From NCBI GenBank assembly GCA_022572285.1, contig JACZWF010000024.1, positions 1-12,216 on the forward strand: a stretch of 12,216 nucleotides of DNA. The letters are read 5' to 3'. The notes beneath the pieces are model-generated. The model saw only the letters and a list, made by a program, of their open reading frames with translations. It ran no database searches and was not told the origin of the DNA. Each line of letters opens with the position of its first letter. The stretch's first letter is position 1. Position numbers and translations under genes: made by a program. Below, one piece after another: positions 1 to 6,499 of the stretch. The stretch is from Nitrososphaerota archaeon (GTDB lineage: Archaea; Thermoproteota; Nitrososphaeria; Nitrososphaerales; UBA57).

Positions 1-227
1 TCGCCGGTAATGTATCTATACCTAACCTTCGAATTGTATTTCTTGATAGCGATAATCAGATCATAATCGCTATCAGGCTTGGCGTAGCCAGTGACTTGGG
101 ATCCATAGAGACAGACGCCTTCAACATCAAACTCATCTGTTATATCCCCTATAGCTGAGAGGATCTTTTTCCTCTCCACCTCTCCATGCTTAGCCTTTCT
201 GAGCTCTGCCAATTGTAATCTTTTCAA
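1..227 (-). CDS. MNT-type nucleotidyltransferase domain protein (partial, runs off left edge)
   Basis: This frame is open to the window edge and gives about 75 N-terminal residues. They carry the core of a DNA polymerase beta-like/MNT nucleotidyltransferase: a Gly-Ser pair (about residues 42-43, LYGSQ) followed ten residues later by SDYD (53-56), whose aspartates are the expected metal ligands. The family transfers nucleotides to proteins, RNA or small molecules, and many small members are antitoxins or AMPylating enzymes; the substrate here is unknown. There is no in-frame ATG near the start. TTG at 227 has AGAGG close upstream, and TTG at 212 is the alternative; an in-frame TAG lies just upstream of both. 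The start overlaps the end of the zincin gene by 23-38 nt, so the two are probably co-translated. The C-terminus is outside the window, so fused domains cannot be excluded. Confidence 0.72.
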   Translation of the reverse strand, partial: MKRLQLAELRKAKHGEVERKKILSAIGDITDEFDVEGVCLYGSQVTGYAKPDSDYDLIIAIKKYNSKVRYRYITG

Positions 228-891
228 GATCCTCTATTTTCATCGTGACCATTGGATCAAAAGTAGATTTCATTAGGACAGAGATGGGAATTCTTGTGGT
301 ATTTGTCTCTAGAGCAACCGTCATGGTGGGGAGGCCCTTTCCGATCCATTGCTCTTCCGTCTTCTTGTTTAGTCTATTGTCGACAAATCCAGCATGAAAT
401 TTCTTTTCCAATAATCTCACCAGCGCCTTATCCTTGAAGACCATATGTGAGGGGAAAATGTGATCAGCATCAGCGTATGAAGACTCAAATAAAGACGTCG
501 GAACCTCCTGGGCTAGACTGTCCATTCTACTGAATCGCCTCACGAAGTCCAAATAGTGAAGAAATTCGTGGGCTATTACGGCATGAATAGTGCCGGGAAG
601 CCCGAGTGCTACTAGTGGGGCAGATATCTGGACAAGGATCTTGACCCCAGATGTTGTTAATGAAGGAATCGTTCGCGCATAGAGAGCCCCATACTTGCCT
701 AATTCGAATTTTGTAGCTGCAAGAGGAAGAAAAGGCTCAATGTAGAAGGGCGGATACTTTAGATTGGCAGCTACCTCAGTCCTTCTCACTCCCTTGTTGA
801 CATACTTCATCCTCTCGACGATCTTTCCCAACATGGAATGTGGGATCCTTCCCTTGATTTCCGGGTTCTCGAACCTCTCTAGAGGATTCAA
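190..891 (-). CDS. predicted HEXXH zinc-dependent hydrolase (zincin-like), function unknown
   Basis: This encodes 233 residues with no signal peptide or clear membrane segment, so it is probably cytoplasmic. The only strong motif is HEFLH at residues 108-112, followed by YLD, in a mostly hydrophobic helix-like context (AVIAHEFLHYLD). This matches the zinc-binding helix of gluzincin-type metallopeptidases, with two His ligands and a catalytic Glu. The third ligand is not obvious; the acidic stretch ESSYADAD (136-143) is a possible source. I do not recognise the family, so protease activity is an inference. The start is TTG at 891, the only usable start after an in-frame stop (907-909) that is also the stop of the Lrp gene 15 nt upstream. 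The 3' end overlaps the nucleotidyltransferase gene. The layout suggests one transcript with the regulator and nucleotidyltransferase genes. Confidence 0.7.
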   Translation of the reverse strand: MNPLERFENPEIKGRIPHSMLGKIVERMKYVNKGVRRTEVAANLKYPPFYIEPFLPLAATKFELGKYGALYARTIPSLTTSGVKILVQISAPLVALGLPGTIHAVIAHEFLHYLDFVRRFSRMDSLAQEVPTSLFESSYADADHIFPSHMVFKDKALVRLLEKKFHAGFVDNRLNKKTEEQWIGKGLPTMTVALETNTTRIPISVLMKSTFDPMVTMKIEDLEKITIGRAQKG

Positions 892-906
892 GTAATCATC
901 TTCCCA

Positions 907-1389
907 TCATTTCGGGTCGGTATGTGAAATCTTCGGATCAGAAATATAGTGGGCGACTTTGGTCCTCTTCTGCATCTCGATGAAAGTTTCGGTATACCTT
1001 ACTCCATCGATCTGCCCCATTCTTTGGGAGATGAACTGGTGTAGTTCCTCCAGCGATCTTGCTCTTACAACAATCATCAGATCGAACCTTCCTGTTACTT
1101 CGAGGATCTCTCTCGTTTCAGCTAGGCCGCGGATCTCATTGATAATCTCCGTCCTCTTCTTCGAGTCTATATTACATCCTATGATAGCTCTCACGGGAAA
1201 TCCAAGTAGACTCTCATCAAGTTCCAGCGTGAACCTTTCTATCAGACCCTTCTTAACTAACCTCTTGATGCGACTATAAACAACTGATGTGTTAACATTA
1301 ATCTGATTGCTGAGTTTCGGTACTGAGATACTGGCATCCTCAATAAGCACTGCAAGGATTTTCATATCGAGATCATCAAATGTAGCCAA
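907..1389 (-). CDS. Lrp/AsnC family transcriptional regulator
   Basis: This is a 160-residue protein with the full Lrp/AsnC layout. An N-terminal winged helix-turn-helix spans about 4-58 (it opens FDDLDMKILAVL and has the recognition region TSVVYSRIKRLVKKGLI). A C-terminal RAM ligand-binding and oligomerisation domain spans about 64-140 and includes VTGRFDLMIVVRA. Such proteins form dimers or octamers, often sense amino acids, and activate or repress amino-acid metabolism genes. Lying next to the aspartate-to-threonine genes makes these a likely target, but that is inference. The start is TTG at 1389, because no ATG or GTG lies in frame upstream and the protein then begins at the usual Lrp position. 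AGGAG sits rather far upstream (13 nt). A good TATA element at 1442-1452 suggests its own promoter. Confidence 0.92.
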   Translation of the reverse strand: MATFDDLDMKILAVLIEDASISVPKLSNQINVNTSVVYSRIKRLVKKGLIERFTLELDESLLGFPVRAIIGCNIDSKKRTEIINEIRGLAETREILEVTGRFDLMIVVRARSLEELHQFISQRMGQIDGVRYTETFIEMQKRTKVAHYISDPKISHTDPK

Positions 1390-1441
1390 TTTTGGGATGA
1401 TGCTCCTACTTTTTGTAAAAGATACAACGTAAGTGGCATAT

Positions 1442-1452
1442 TCTTATAAAAA
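1442..1452 (-). promoter_or_regulatory. TATA box for the Lrp-family gene
   Basis: On the minus strand the sequence reads TTTTTATAAGA, a good match to the archaeal box A. It lies about 55-60 nt upstream of the TTG start of the Lrp gene, in the only sizeable gap between that gene and asd. Transcription would start near 1420, leaving a leader of about 30 nt. The T-run could also serve as an oligo-T terminator for the upstream hom-lysC-asd run; the sequence does not separate the two roles. Confidence 0.5.
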
Positions 1453-1478
1453 CTTGTCTGTCGTGACCCGCCGATCCG

Positions 1479-2552
1479 TCAAATTAATTTCGCTTTAACT
1501 AGCATCTCGGTAGTGAGGACAGCCCCTTTAGCTGCTCCCATTTTGGTGTTATGTGAGACAAGGACGTACTTGATCCCTCTCTCAAACGAATCATCGGAGC
1601 GAATTCTTCCGACTGTAGTTGTCATGCCGTCGTCAGTCTCCCTATCGAGTCGGGGTTGCGGTCTGAAAGGATCCTCACTTATAGTCAAGAGTTCCTTGGG
1701 CGCGGATGGAAGGTTCTGATCTGCTAGTTTCTTGGAGAAAGCTTTCATCGCACTCTTGACCCCGTCGCGATCACTACTTTCTTTTGTTACTACTAAAACC
1801 GTCTCGGTATGACCATCAGTCACGTTAACTCTTGTACAGGTACAACTAATTCGCGCATCAGATGGTATTATTGTGGCATTATTGATCCTCCCTAGGATCT
1901 TCAACGTCTCCTTCTGGACTTTCTCTTCTTCCTGAGGTATGAACGGAATGACATTATCTACAACATCCATTGCCGAGACACCTGGAGTTCTTCCAGCTCC
2001 AGAAATCGCCTGGAGGGAGGTCATCACTATTGATTCTAGGCCAAAATTATCTTGGATGGGCTTCAGAGTCATGCAAAGTCCGACTGTGGTACAGTTTGGC
2101 TGAGGAGCAATGAAGCCATTCCAGCCCCTTTTCCTTTTCTCCTCTTTTAGAAGAGTGAAATGATCTTCATTGACCCCGGGAATCAGGATTGGTACATCAT
2201 CCTCGTAGCGAAATGCCGAAGCTGTGCTCACTACGGGGATTGAGGCAGCAAACCGTGGTTCAATATTTCTCGCAGCATTACTTTCTAGGGCAGAGAAAGC
2301 GATATCATAATTAGCAGGATCTATTTCATCGCCATTCTCTATGGTTTGATCGAGTACTTCCGGTGGGGGACTCTCTTTGCAGAACCATCTCGAAGCACCA
2401 TCTGGATCCTTTATGGCAGTACCATATCTCTTTCCTGCGGAACGACTTGATGCGGCCAGACTTGTAAGCTCAAACCACGGATGGTTCTGAAGAGCAAGTA
2501 TGAATTGCTGCCCGACTACCCCGGTCGCTCCTATTAGTACAGTCTTGAGCAT
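1479..2552 (-). CDS. asd: aspartate-semialdehyde dehydrogenase
   Basis: This 357-residue cytoplasmic enzyme reduces aspartyl phosphate to aspartate semialdehyde with NADPH, the second step of the aspartate pathway to threonine, methionine and lysine. The N-terminal nucleotide-binding loop GATGVVG is at 8-14. The active-site cysteine is Cys154 in PQPNCTT, and the substrate-binding Arg241 and catalytic His248 lie in RVNVTDGH. SGAGRTPG at 184-191 is also typical. The motif spacing and the CTCTRVNV...GH form resemble the archaeal/fungal branch rather than the classical enterobacterial one. The start is ATG at 2552, one of the few ATG starts here. It lies 25 nt downstream of the aspartate kinase stop on the same strand, and the substrate-product link between the two enzymes supports an operon. 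No truncation is visible. Confidence 0.96.
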   Translation of the reverse strand: MLKTVLIGATGVVGQQFILALQNHPWFELTSLAASSRSAGKRYGTAIKDPDGASRWFCKESPPPEVLDQTIENGDEIDPANYDIAFSALESNAARNIEPRFAASIPVVSTASAFRYEDDVPILIPGVNEDHFTLLKEEKRKRGWNGFIAPQPNCTTVGLCMTLKPIQDNFGLESIVMTSLQAISGAGRTPGVSAMDVVDNVIPFIPQEEEKVQKETLKILGRINNATIIPSDARISCTCTRVNVTDGHTETVLVVTKESSDRDGVKSAMKAFSKKLADQNLPSAPKELLTISEDPFRPQPRLDRETDDGMTTTVGRIRSDDSFERGIKYVLVSHNTKMGAAKGAVLTTEMLVKAKLI

Positions 2553-2577
2553 GATTGGGTGGCCTTCGTCTTGATTA

Positions 2578-3972
2578 TTACTTCACCATATTGAACCTTT
2601 CGTGAATTATTCTCGTGGCTTCAGCCGAATCCCTTTCCTTTACCACGAAGGAGATGTTTAGCTCCGAAGATCCCTGAGCGATCATCCTCACGTTGATGTC
2701 ATGCTCTGCTACTACGCCAAATAGTTTTGCGGCGACGCCTGGAGCACCCTTCATTCCTGCACCAACAATGGACATGACAGAAACATCGTCTTCAAACGTA
2801 ATTTCTCGCACCGTTCCTTTTCCGAGAAGAGCTAGCTGAAGTGAGCTAAGTGCTTTCGGGAGTTGAGACTTCTTGACCATAAGTGTGATGTTACTCTCTG
2901 AGATACTCTGGGATATCATGATTATGTTTACTTTGCCACGGGCCAAAATTCCGAAAATCTCTCCGGCCATCCCCGGCTTCCCGACCATGCTCATCCCAGA
3001 AAGGCTGATCATGGCAAGATCGTTGATAGACGCTATGGCTTTTGCTACCTCGCCGGTATGAATGCGCAGCTCCTTACTGATCAGTGTTCCCTCGGCCTGG
3101 GGGTTGAACGAGTTTTTGATGCGGACAGGAATAGAACCGTCCTTTGCCGGTTCAAGTGCTCGTGGGTGCATTCCTCTCGCGCCCATTATGGCCATCTCAG
3201 CGGCTTCGTCGTATGAGAGCTGTTTGATTACTTTGGCTCCATGTATGATTCGAGGGTCAGCGGTCATAATACCGTCGACATCACTCCAGATCAAGATCTC
3301 ATCAACATCGAGCGACGATCCAAGTATCATCGCAGTATAATCCGATCCGCCTCTCCCTATAGTTGAAATCTCTCCATGCTGTGTTACGCCATTAAAACCT
3401 GTAACGACTGGGGTAATATTTTCCTCGAGCAGCGGACTCAGGGTCTTCTTGACGCGGTGCTTGGTTATCTCCATTAACGGAGTGGCCTCGCCGAAGGATT
3501 CGTCTGTCAATATGCCAGCCTCTCCTCCTGTGAAATACTTGACTCGCAATCCAACGCTCTCGAGGGAGCCCGAAAGAATTGGCACTATCATACGTTCACC
3601 AAACGATGTGATATAATCTAACGAGCGTGGAGTCAGTTCTTTGAGAATGGCAATACCCGTAAGAGCTGTTCGGAGTTCTGAGATCAGCTTTGAAACTTCA
3701 TCATGGACTTTCTCCCTGATAGCTGGGTCCTTTATCGCTGAAAGAAGGGCGGCATGATGTTTCTTCTGAATTTCCTCAAGGTAGTCATCACTACGTTCGC
3801 CCCTCTTCGCCCTCTCTGCCATTCCGAACAAATCATCTGTGGTTGAATCCATAGCTGAAGTAACAATAACCAGCTGGTTTTCCTTAGACCACTGTTCGAC
3901 TAGTTGGGTTACATTCGTAATTCTTTCTCCATTCCTGACGGAAGAACCCCCAAACTTCATCACTAACTTCAA
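2578..3972 (-). CDS. lysC: aspartate kinase with tandem ACT domains
   Basis: This 464-residue enzyme phosphorylates aspartate, the committed step of the pathway. The amino-acid kinase domain covers about 1-295, with KFGGSSV at 6-12, TSFGERM at 122-128, TIGRGGSDYTA at 204-214 and WSDVDGIMTADPR at 229-241. Two C-terminal ACT domains follow (about 317-385 and 398-464), with the paired motifs SQSISESNIT and AQGSSELNIS. ACT pairs of this kind usually bind lysine or threonine, so feedback inhibition is likely, but the effector cannot be read from sequence. The start is uncertain among TTG (3972), GTG (residue 4) and ATG (residue 5), all before the kinase motif. The gene starts 10 nt after the homoserine dehydrogenase stop. 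There is no fusion to homoserine dehydrogenase, unlike the bifunctional enzymes of enterobacteria and plants. The symbol is by function only. Confidence 0.96.
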   Translation of the reverse strand: MKLVMKFGGSSVRNGERITNVTQLVEQWSKENQLVIVTSAMDSTTDDLFGMAERAKRGERSDDYLEEIQKKHHAALLSAIKDPAIREKVHDEVSKLISELRTALTGIAILKELTPRSLDYITSFGERMIVPILSGSLESVGLRVKYFTGGEAGILTDESFGEATPLMEITKHRVKKTLSPLLEENITPVVTGFNGVTQHGEISTIGRGGSDYTAMILGSSLDVDEILIWSDVDGIMTADPRIIHGAKVIKQLSYDEAAEMAIMGARGMHPRALEPAKDGSIPVRIKNSFNPQAEGTLISKELRIHTGEVAKAIASINDLAMISLSGMSMVGKPGMAGEIFGILARGKVNIIMISQSISESNITLMVKKSQLPKALSSLQLALLGKGTVREITFEDDVSVMSIVGAGMKGAPGVAAKLFGVVAEHDINVRMIAQGSSELNISFVVKERDSAEATRIIHERFNMVK

Positions 3973-3982
3973 CTCTCTTGTA

Positions 3983-4999
3983 TCACTGGATCCTCATGCT
4001 TTGCCGAATGTCAAGAAGATCTCTGAGAATTGCACTCGCTGTTTCAAGTCCACCTGCACCCTTACCTATTATTACCTGCTCACCCGCGAACTCGGAGATA
4101 AACTTGACAGAGTTAAGTACCCCTGAAACGCACATCGGATCATTCCTCTTTATCTCGATTGGCGATACTGAGGCCTCACCGTCTATGCTTGCAATTAGTT
4201 TAAGAGCTGAACCATTCTTCTTAGCCGCCGTAATCTCCCGAGCGGATACAGATGTAATCCCTTGAATGGAAAGGTCTTTCAAAGTGAGATCCATGTCAAG
4301 TAGCATATTTGCTATGATTACAAGCTTTGCACCAGAGTCGAAACCTCTTACGTCAAGCGTCGGATCCGCCTCCGCGTATCCGAGCTCTTTAGCCTCCTTT
4401 AAGGCATCTTTGAAACTTATTCCCCGAGCATCCATCTCAGTTAAGATATAGTTGGTGGTTCCGTTTAGGATTCCTTTGATCCCAAGAATCCTGTCGGCTT
4501 TAAGACATCTCCGGCCAAATTCTAGGACCGGAGTTCCTCCACCTACGGCTGCACTGAATTTCAGGATTACATTATTGTAGCGTGCCAACTCGGTAAGAGC
4601 TGGATACGCTAGAGCAAGCGGTCCTTTGTTTGCAGTAATCACGTGCTTTCTTGTCTTGATAGAGGTCTCTAGGTGAGTCAGAGCTGGCTCACCAGAGACC
4701 ATGTTGGTGGGAGTTACCTCAATTACGACCTCCGCTTCCACACCCTCAATGGCATCCTTACCACTTTTGCCTTTATTCCCTTTCTGTGGAATCATTGCGA
4801 CACTCATTCCAGACCCCTTCAGCTTCAATATCTGAGTCACATCCAAGCCGTTTTCATCAGTAGCAATTCCTCCTGTATCCGCAACGGAGACAATTCGCGG
4901 ATCTAGACCATACTTAGAGAGCAGCTCTTTCCTCCGATCTTGGAGGAGTTTGCAGAAGCTCCTCCCCACAGTACCGAGACCAATCAAAACTATTCTCAA
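3983..4999 (-). CDS. hom: homoserine dehydrogenase
   Basis: This enzyme reduces aspartate semialdehyde to homoserine with NAD(P)H. Numbered from TTG 4999 it has 338 residues. The Rossmann loop GLGTVG is at 7-12, TANKGPLA at 122-129 and GGGTPVLE at 153-160. GILNGTTNYIL (176-186) and GYAEADPTLDVRG (207-219) are followed by Asp221 and Lys225, matching the catalytic pair of the family. There is no C-terminal ACT domain, so regulation probably sits on the kinase. The frame stays open to a TTG at 5062 (359 aa), but the extra 21 residues cross the probable TATA box at 5029-5040 and precede the beta-strand that normally begins the family. I therefore place the start at 4999, nearly leaderless. It is the first gene of the hom-lysC-asd run and is divergent from threonine synthase. 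Confidence 0.94.
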   Translation of the reverse strand: MRIVLIGLGTVGRSFCKLLQDRRKELLSKYGLDPRIVSVADTGGIATDENGLDVTQILKLKGSGMSVAMIPQKGNKGKSGKDAIEGVEAEVVIEVTPTNMVSGEPALTHLETSIKTRKHVITANKGPLALAYPALTELARYNNVILKFSAAVGGGTPVLEFGRRCLKADRILGIKGILNGTTNYILTEMDARGISFKDALKEAKELGYAEADPTLDVRGFDSGAKLVIIANMLLDMDLTLKDLSIQGITSVSAREITAAKKNGSALKLIASIDGEASVSPIEIKRNDPMCVSGVLNSVKFISEFAGEQVIIGKGAGGLETASAILRDLLDIRQSMRIQ

Positions 5000-5028
5000 T
5001 TGATAGAATTTCTTGCGGGAACGATGAC

Positions 5029-5040
5029 CTATATAATAAT
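5029..5040 (-). promoter_or_regulatory. TATA box for the hom-lysC-asd operon
   Basis: On the minus strand the sequence reads ATTATTATATAG. A box centred near 5033 predicts transcription from about 5006, roughly 7 nt before the TTG at 4999. This supports that TTG as the start of homoserine dehydrogenase rather than the TTG at 5062. Confidence 0.5.
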
Positions 5041-5071
5041 GGCTTCGCAATAATGGAGGCAAGAGACCTCA

Positions 5072-5093
5072 AAATCACAACTAGCAATGATTT
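5072..5093. promoter_or_regulatory. possible operator: inverted repeat AAATCA-N10-TGATTT
   Basis: Two perfect 6-nt half-sites (5072-5077 and 5088-5093) lie 10 nt apart, so their centres are 16 nt apart, in the 199-nt control region between the divergent hom and thrC genes. It sits about 30 nt upstream of the hom TATA box. A dimeric regulator, for example the Lrp-type protein encoded at 907-1389, could bind here. This rests on symmetry and position only, and such short repeats also arise by chance. Confidence 0.25.
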
Positions 5094-5151
5094 GAAACTA
5101 CGAATAGGAATGATAACCAAAAGTGGGAGGAAAGGATAAAGGAGTCTTGCA

Positions 5152-5159
5152 TCTAAAAG
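5152..5159 (+). promoter_or_regulatory. possible TATA box for threonine synthase
   Basis: TCTAAAAG lies about 27 nt upstream of a predicted start near 5183 and would leave a 16-nt leader to TTG 5199. GGATAAAGG at 5135-5143 is a weaker alternative. GGAGG at about 5177-5181 resembles a Shine-Dalgarno sequence but is 17-18 nt from the start and would straddle or precede the predicted transcript start. Confidence 0.28.
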
Positions 5160-5198
5160 GACCTCTAGTAGTTGTTGGAGGATAGGTAAGACAGAATA

Positions 5199-6449
5199 TT
5201 GAACCTGAAGTGCTTTGAATGCTCTAAGGCCTATGAGCTCGACACCATCATTTACACATGTATTGACTGCGGCGGTTTGCTAGAAGTCGTTTATGAGAAG
5301 GGGGAACTCCTTGCCAATGCAGAGAAAGAGGAGGCTTGGAAGGGACTACCTCTCTCTGTTTGGAAATATTATCCATTCCTACCGATAGGTAAAGGATCAT
5401 CTAGAGTTACCCTTAACGAAGGAGGAACTGGCCTTCATATCACCGAAAAGCTTTCCGCCTTTCTCGGGATCTCAAGGCTCTACATCAAGAATGAGGGAGA
5501 GAATCCAACCGGTTCATTCAAAGACAGAGGAATGACAATTACCGTAACGAAGGCCAGGGAACTGGGGGCTTCCACGGTAATTTGTGCCTCAACCGGTAAT
5601 ACCTCAGCATCGCTGTCGGCGTATGGTGCGAGAGGTGGGCTCAAGAGGATTGTTATAATTCCGACCGGAAAGGTTGCTTACGGAAAGCTCTCACAGGCGA
5701 TGATGTGTGGCGCAAATGTGATCCAAGTGCAGGGTAACTTTGACAATGCTCTAGAGGTGGTCATGGAGCTAACAGGTAGGCATACCGATATCTATCTGGT
5801 GAACTCAATAAACCCATTCAGGATCGAAGGACAGAAGACCTTGGGATATGAGATGGTTGACCAGCTCGGCGGGGTTCCTGACTGGGTAATCATTCCGGTA
5901 GGGAATGCGGGGAACATAAGCGCCGTATGGAAGGGATTGTTAGAGTTCCGTGAAATGGGTTTCATTGACAGGCTTCCAAGGATGGTAGGAGTTCAGGCAG
6001 AGGGCTCATCACCAGTAGTCGACGCCTTTGAGTCCGGTGGTAAGAGAATAGAGAACGTCAAGAGACCCGAGACAGTTGCTACCGCTATCAGAATAGGTGC
6101 CCCAGTTAGCTGGAAAAAAGCGGTCAGGGCAATGATGGATTCAGGAGGAACTGCGATGAAGGTTTCTGATGATGAGATTCTTGAGGCCCAAGGAAGCTTA
6201 GCTAGGTTAGAAGGTCTCTTCGTAGAACCTGCCAGCGCGTCTCCTATCGCGGCTCTCAAGAAGCTGATTAGGAACGGGACAATAGCTCGTGATGAACGGG
6301 TAGTCTGCGTGGCGACAGGTCATGGACTCAAAGATCCTGACATAATAAGTAGATTCTACGAGAAGCCTATTGAGGTTCCAGCCAAAATCGATGCGATAGA
6401 AGAAATACTAGAGTTGAAAGAGAAAAAGACTATTGTTGCTGCCATCTAG
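5199..6449 (+). CDS. thrC: threonine synthase, zinc-ribbon archaeal type
   Basis: This 416-residue PLP enzyme converts O-phosphohomoserine to threonine and phosphate. An N-terminal zinc-ribbon-like knuckle has Cys5, Cys8, Cys21 and Cys24. The PLP lysine is Lys108 in TGSFKDRGM, STGNTSAS at 131-138 contacts the cofactor, PVGNAGN at 233-239 is the phosphate cup, and ATGHGLKDP lies at 372-380. This order fits the short archaeal/Bacillus-type enzymes, not the longer fungal/E. coli type. The start is TTG at 5199; an in-frame TAA at 5187-5189 leaves no earlier start. It is transcribed divergently from the hom-lysC-asd genes, so the pair of transcription units covers aspartate to threonine apart from homoserine kinase. 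There is no ACT domain or visible defect. Confidence 0.95.
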   Translation: MNLKCFECSKAYELDTIIYTCIDCGGLLEVVYEKGELLANAEKEEAWKGLPLSVWKYYPFLPIGKGSSRVTLNEGGTGLHITEKLSAFLGISRLYIKNEGENPTGSFKDRGMTITVTKARELGASTVICASTGNTSASLSAYGARGGLKRIVIIPTGKVAYGKLSQAMMCGANVIQVQGNFDNALEVVMELTGRHTDIYLVNSINPFRIEGQKTLGYEMVDQLGGVPDWVIIPVGNAGNISAVWKGLLEFREMGFIDRLPRMVGVQAEGSSPVVDAFESGGKRIENVKRPETVATAIRIGAPVSWKKAVRAMMDSGGTAMKVSDDEILEAQGSLARLEGLFVEPASASPIAALKKLIRNGTIARDERVVCVATGHGLKDPDIISRFYEKPIEVPAKIDAIEEILELKEKKTIVAAI

Positions 6450-6499
6450 GAAAGAGTCTTGGCTAGGGGTGATTATACGTCTGGGGTGTTCGTAAGGGG

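Noticed and set aside
1..891. Classical toxin-antitoxin MNT/HEPN pair
   Set aside because: The partner of the nucleotidyltransferase shows a HEXXH motif, not the HEPN R-x4-6-H motif, and is larger than typical HEPN toxins.
5041..5198. Minus-strand frame of 68 codons over the hom/thrC control region (4914-5120)
   Set aside because: It lies in another frame across hom and its promoter, has no motif and is explained as a shadow.
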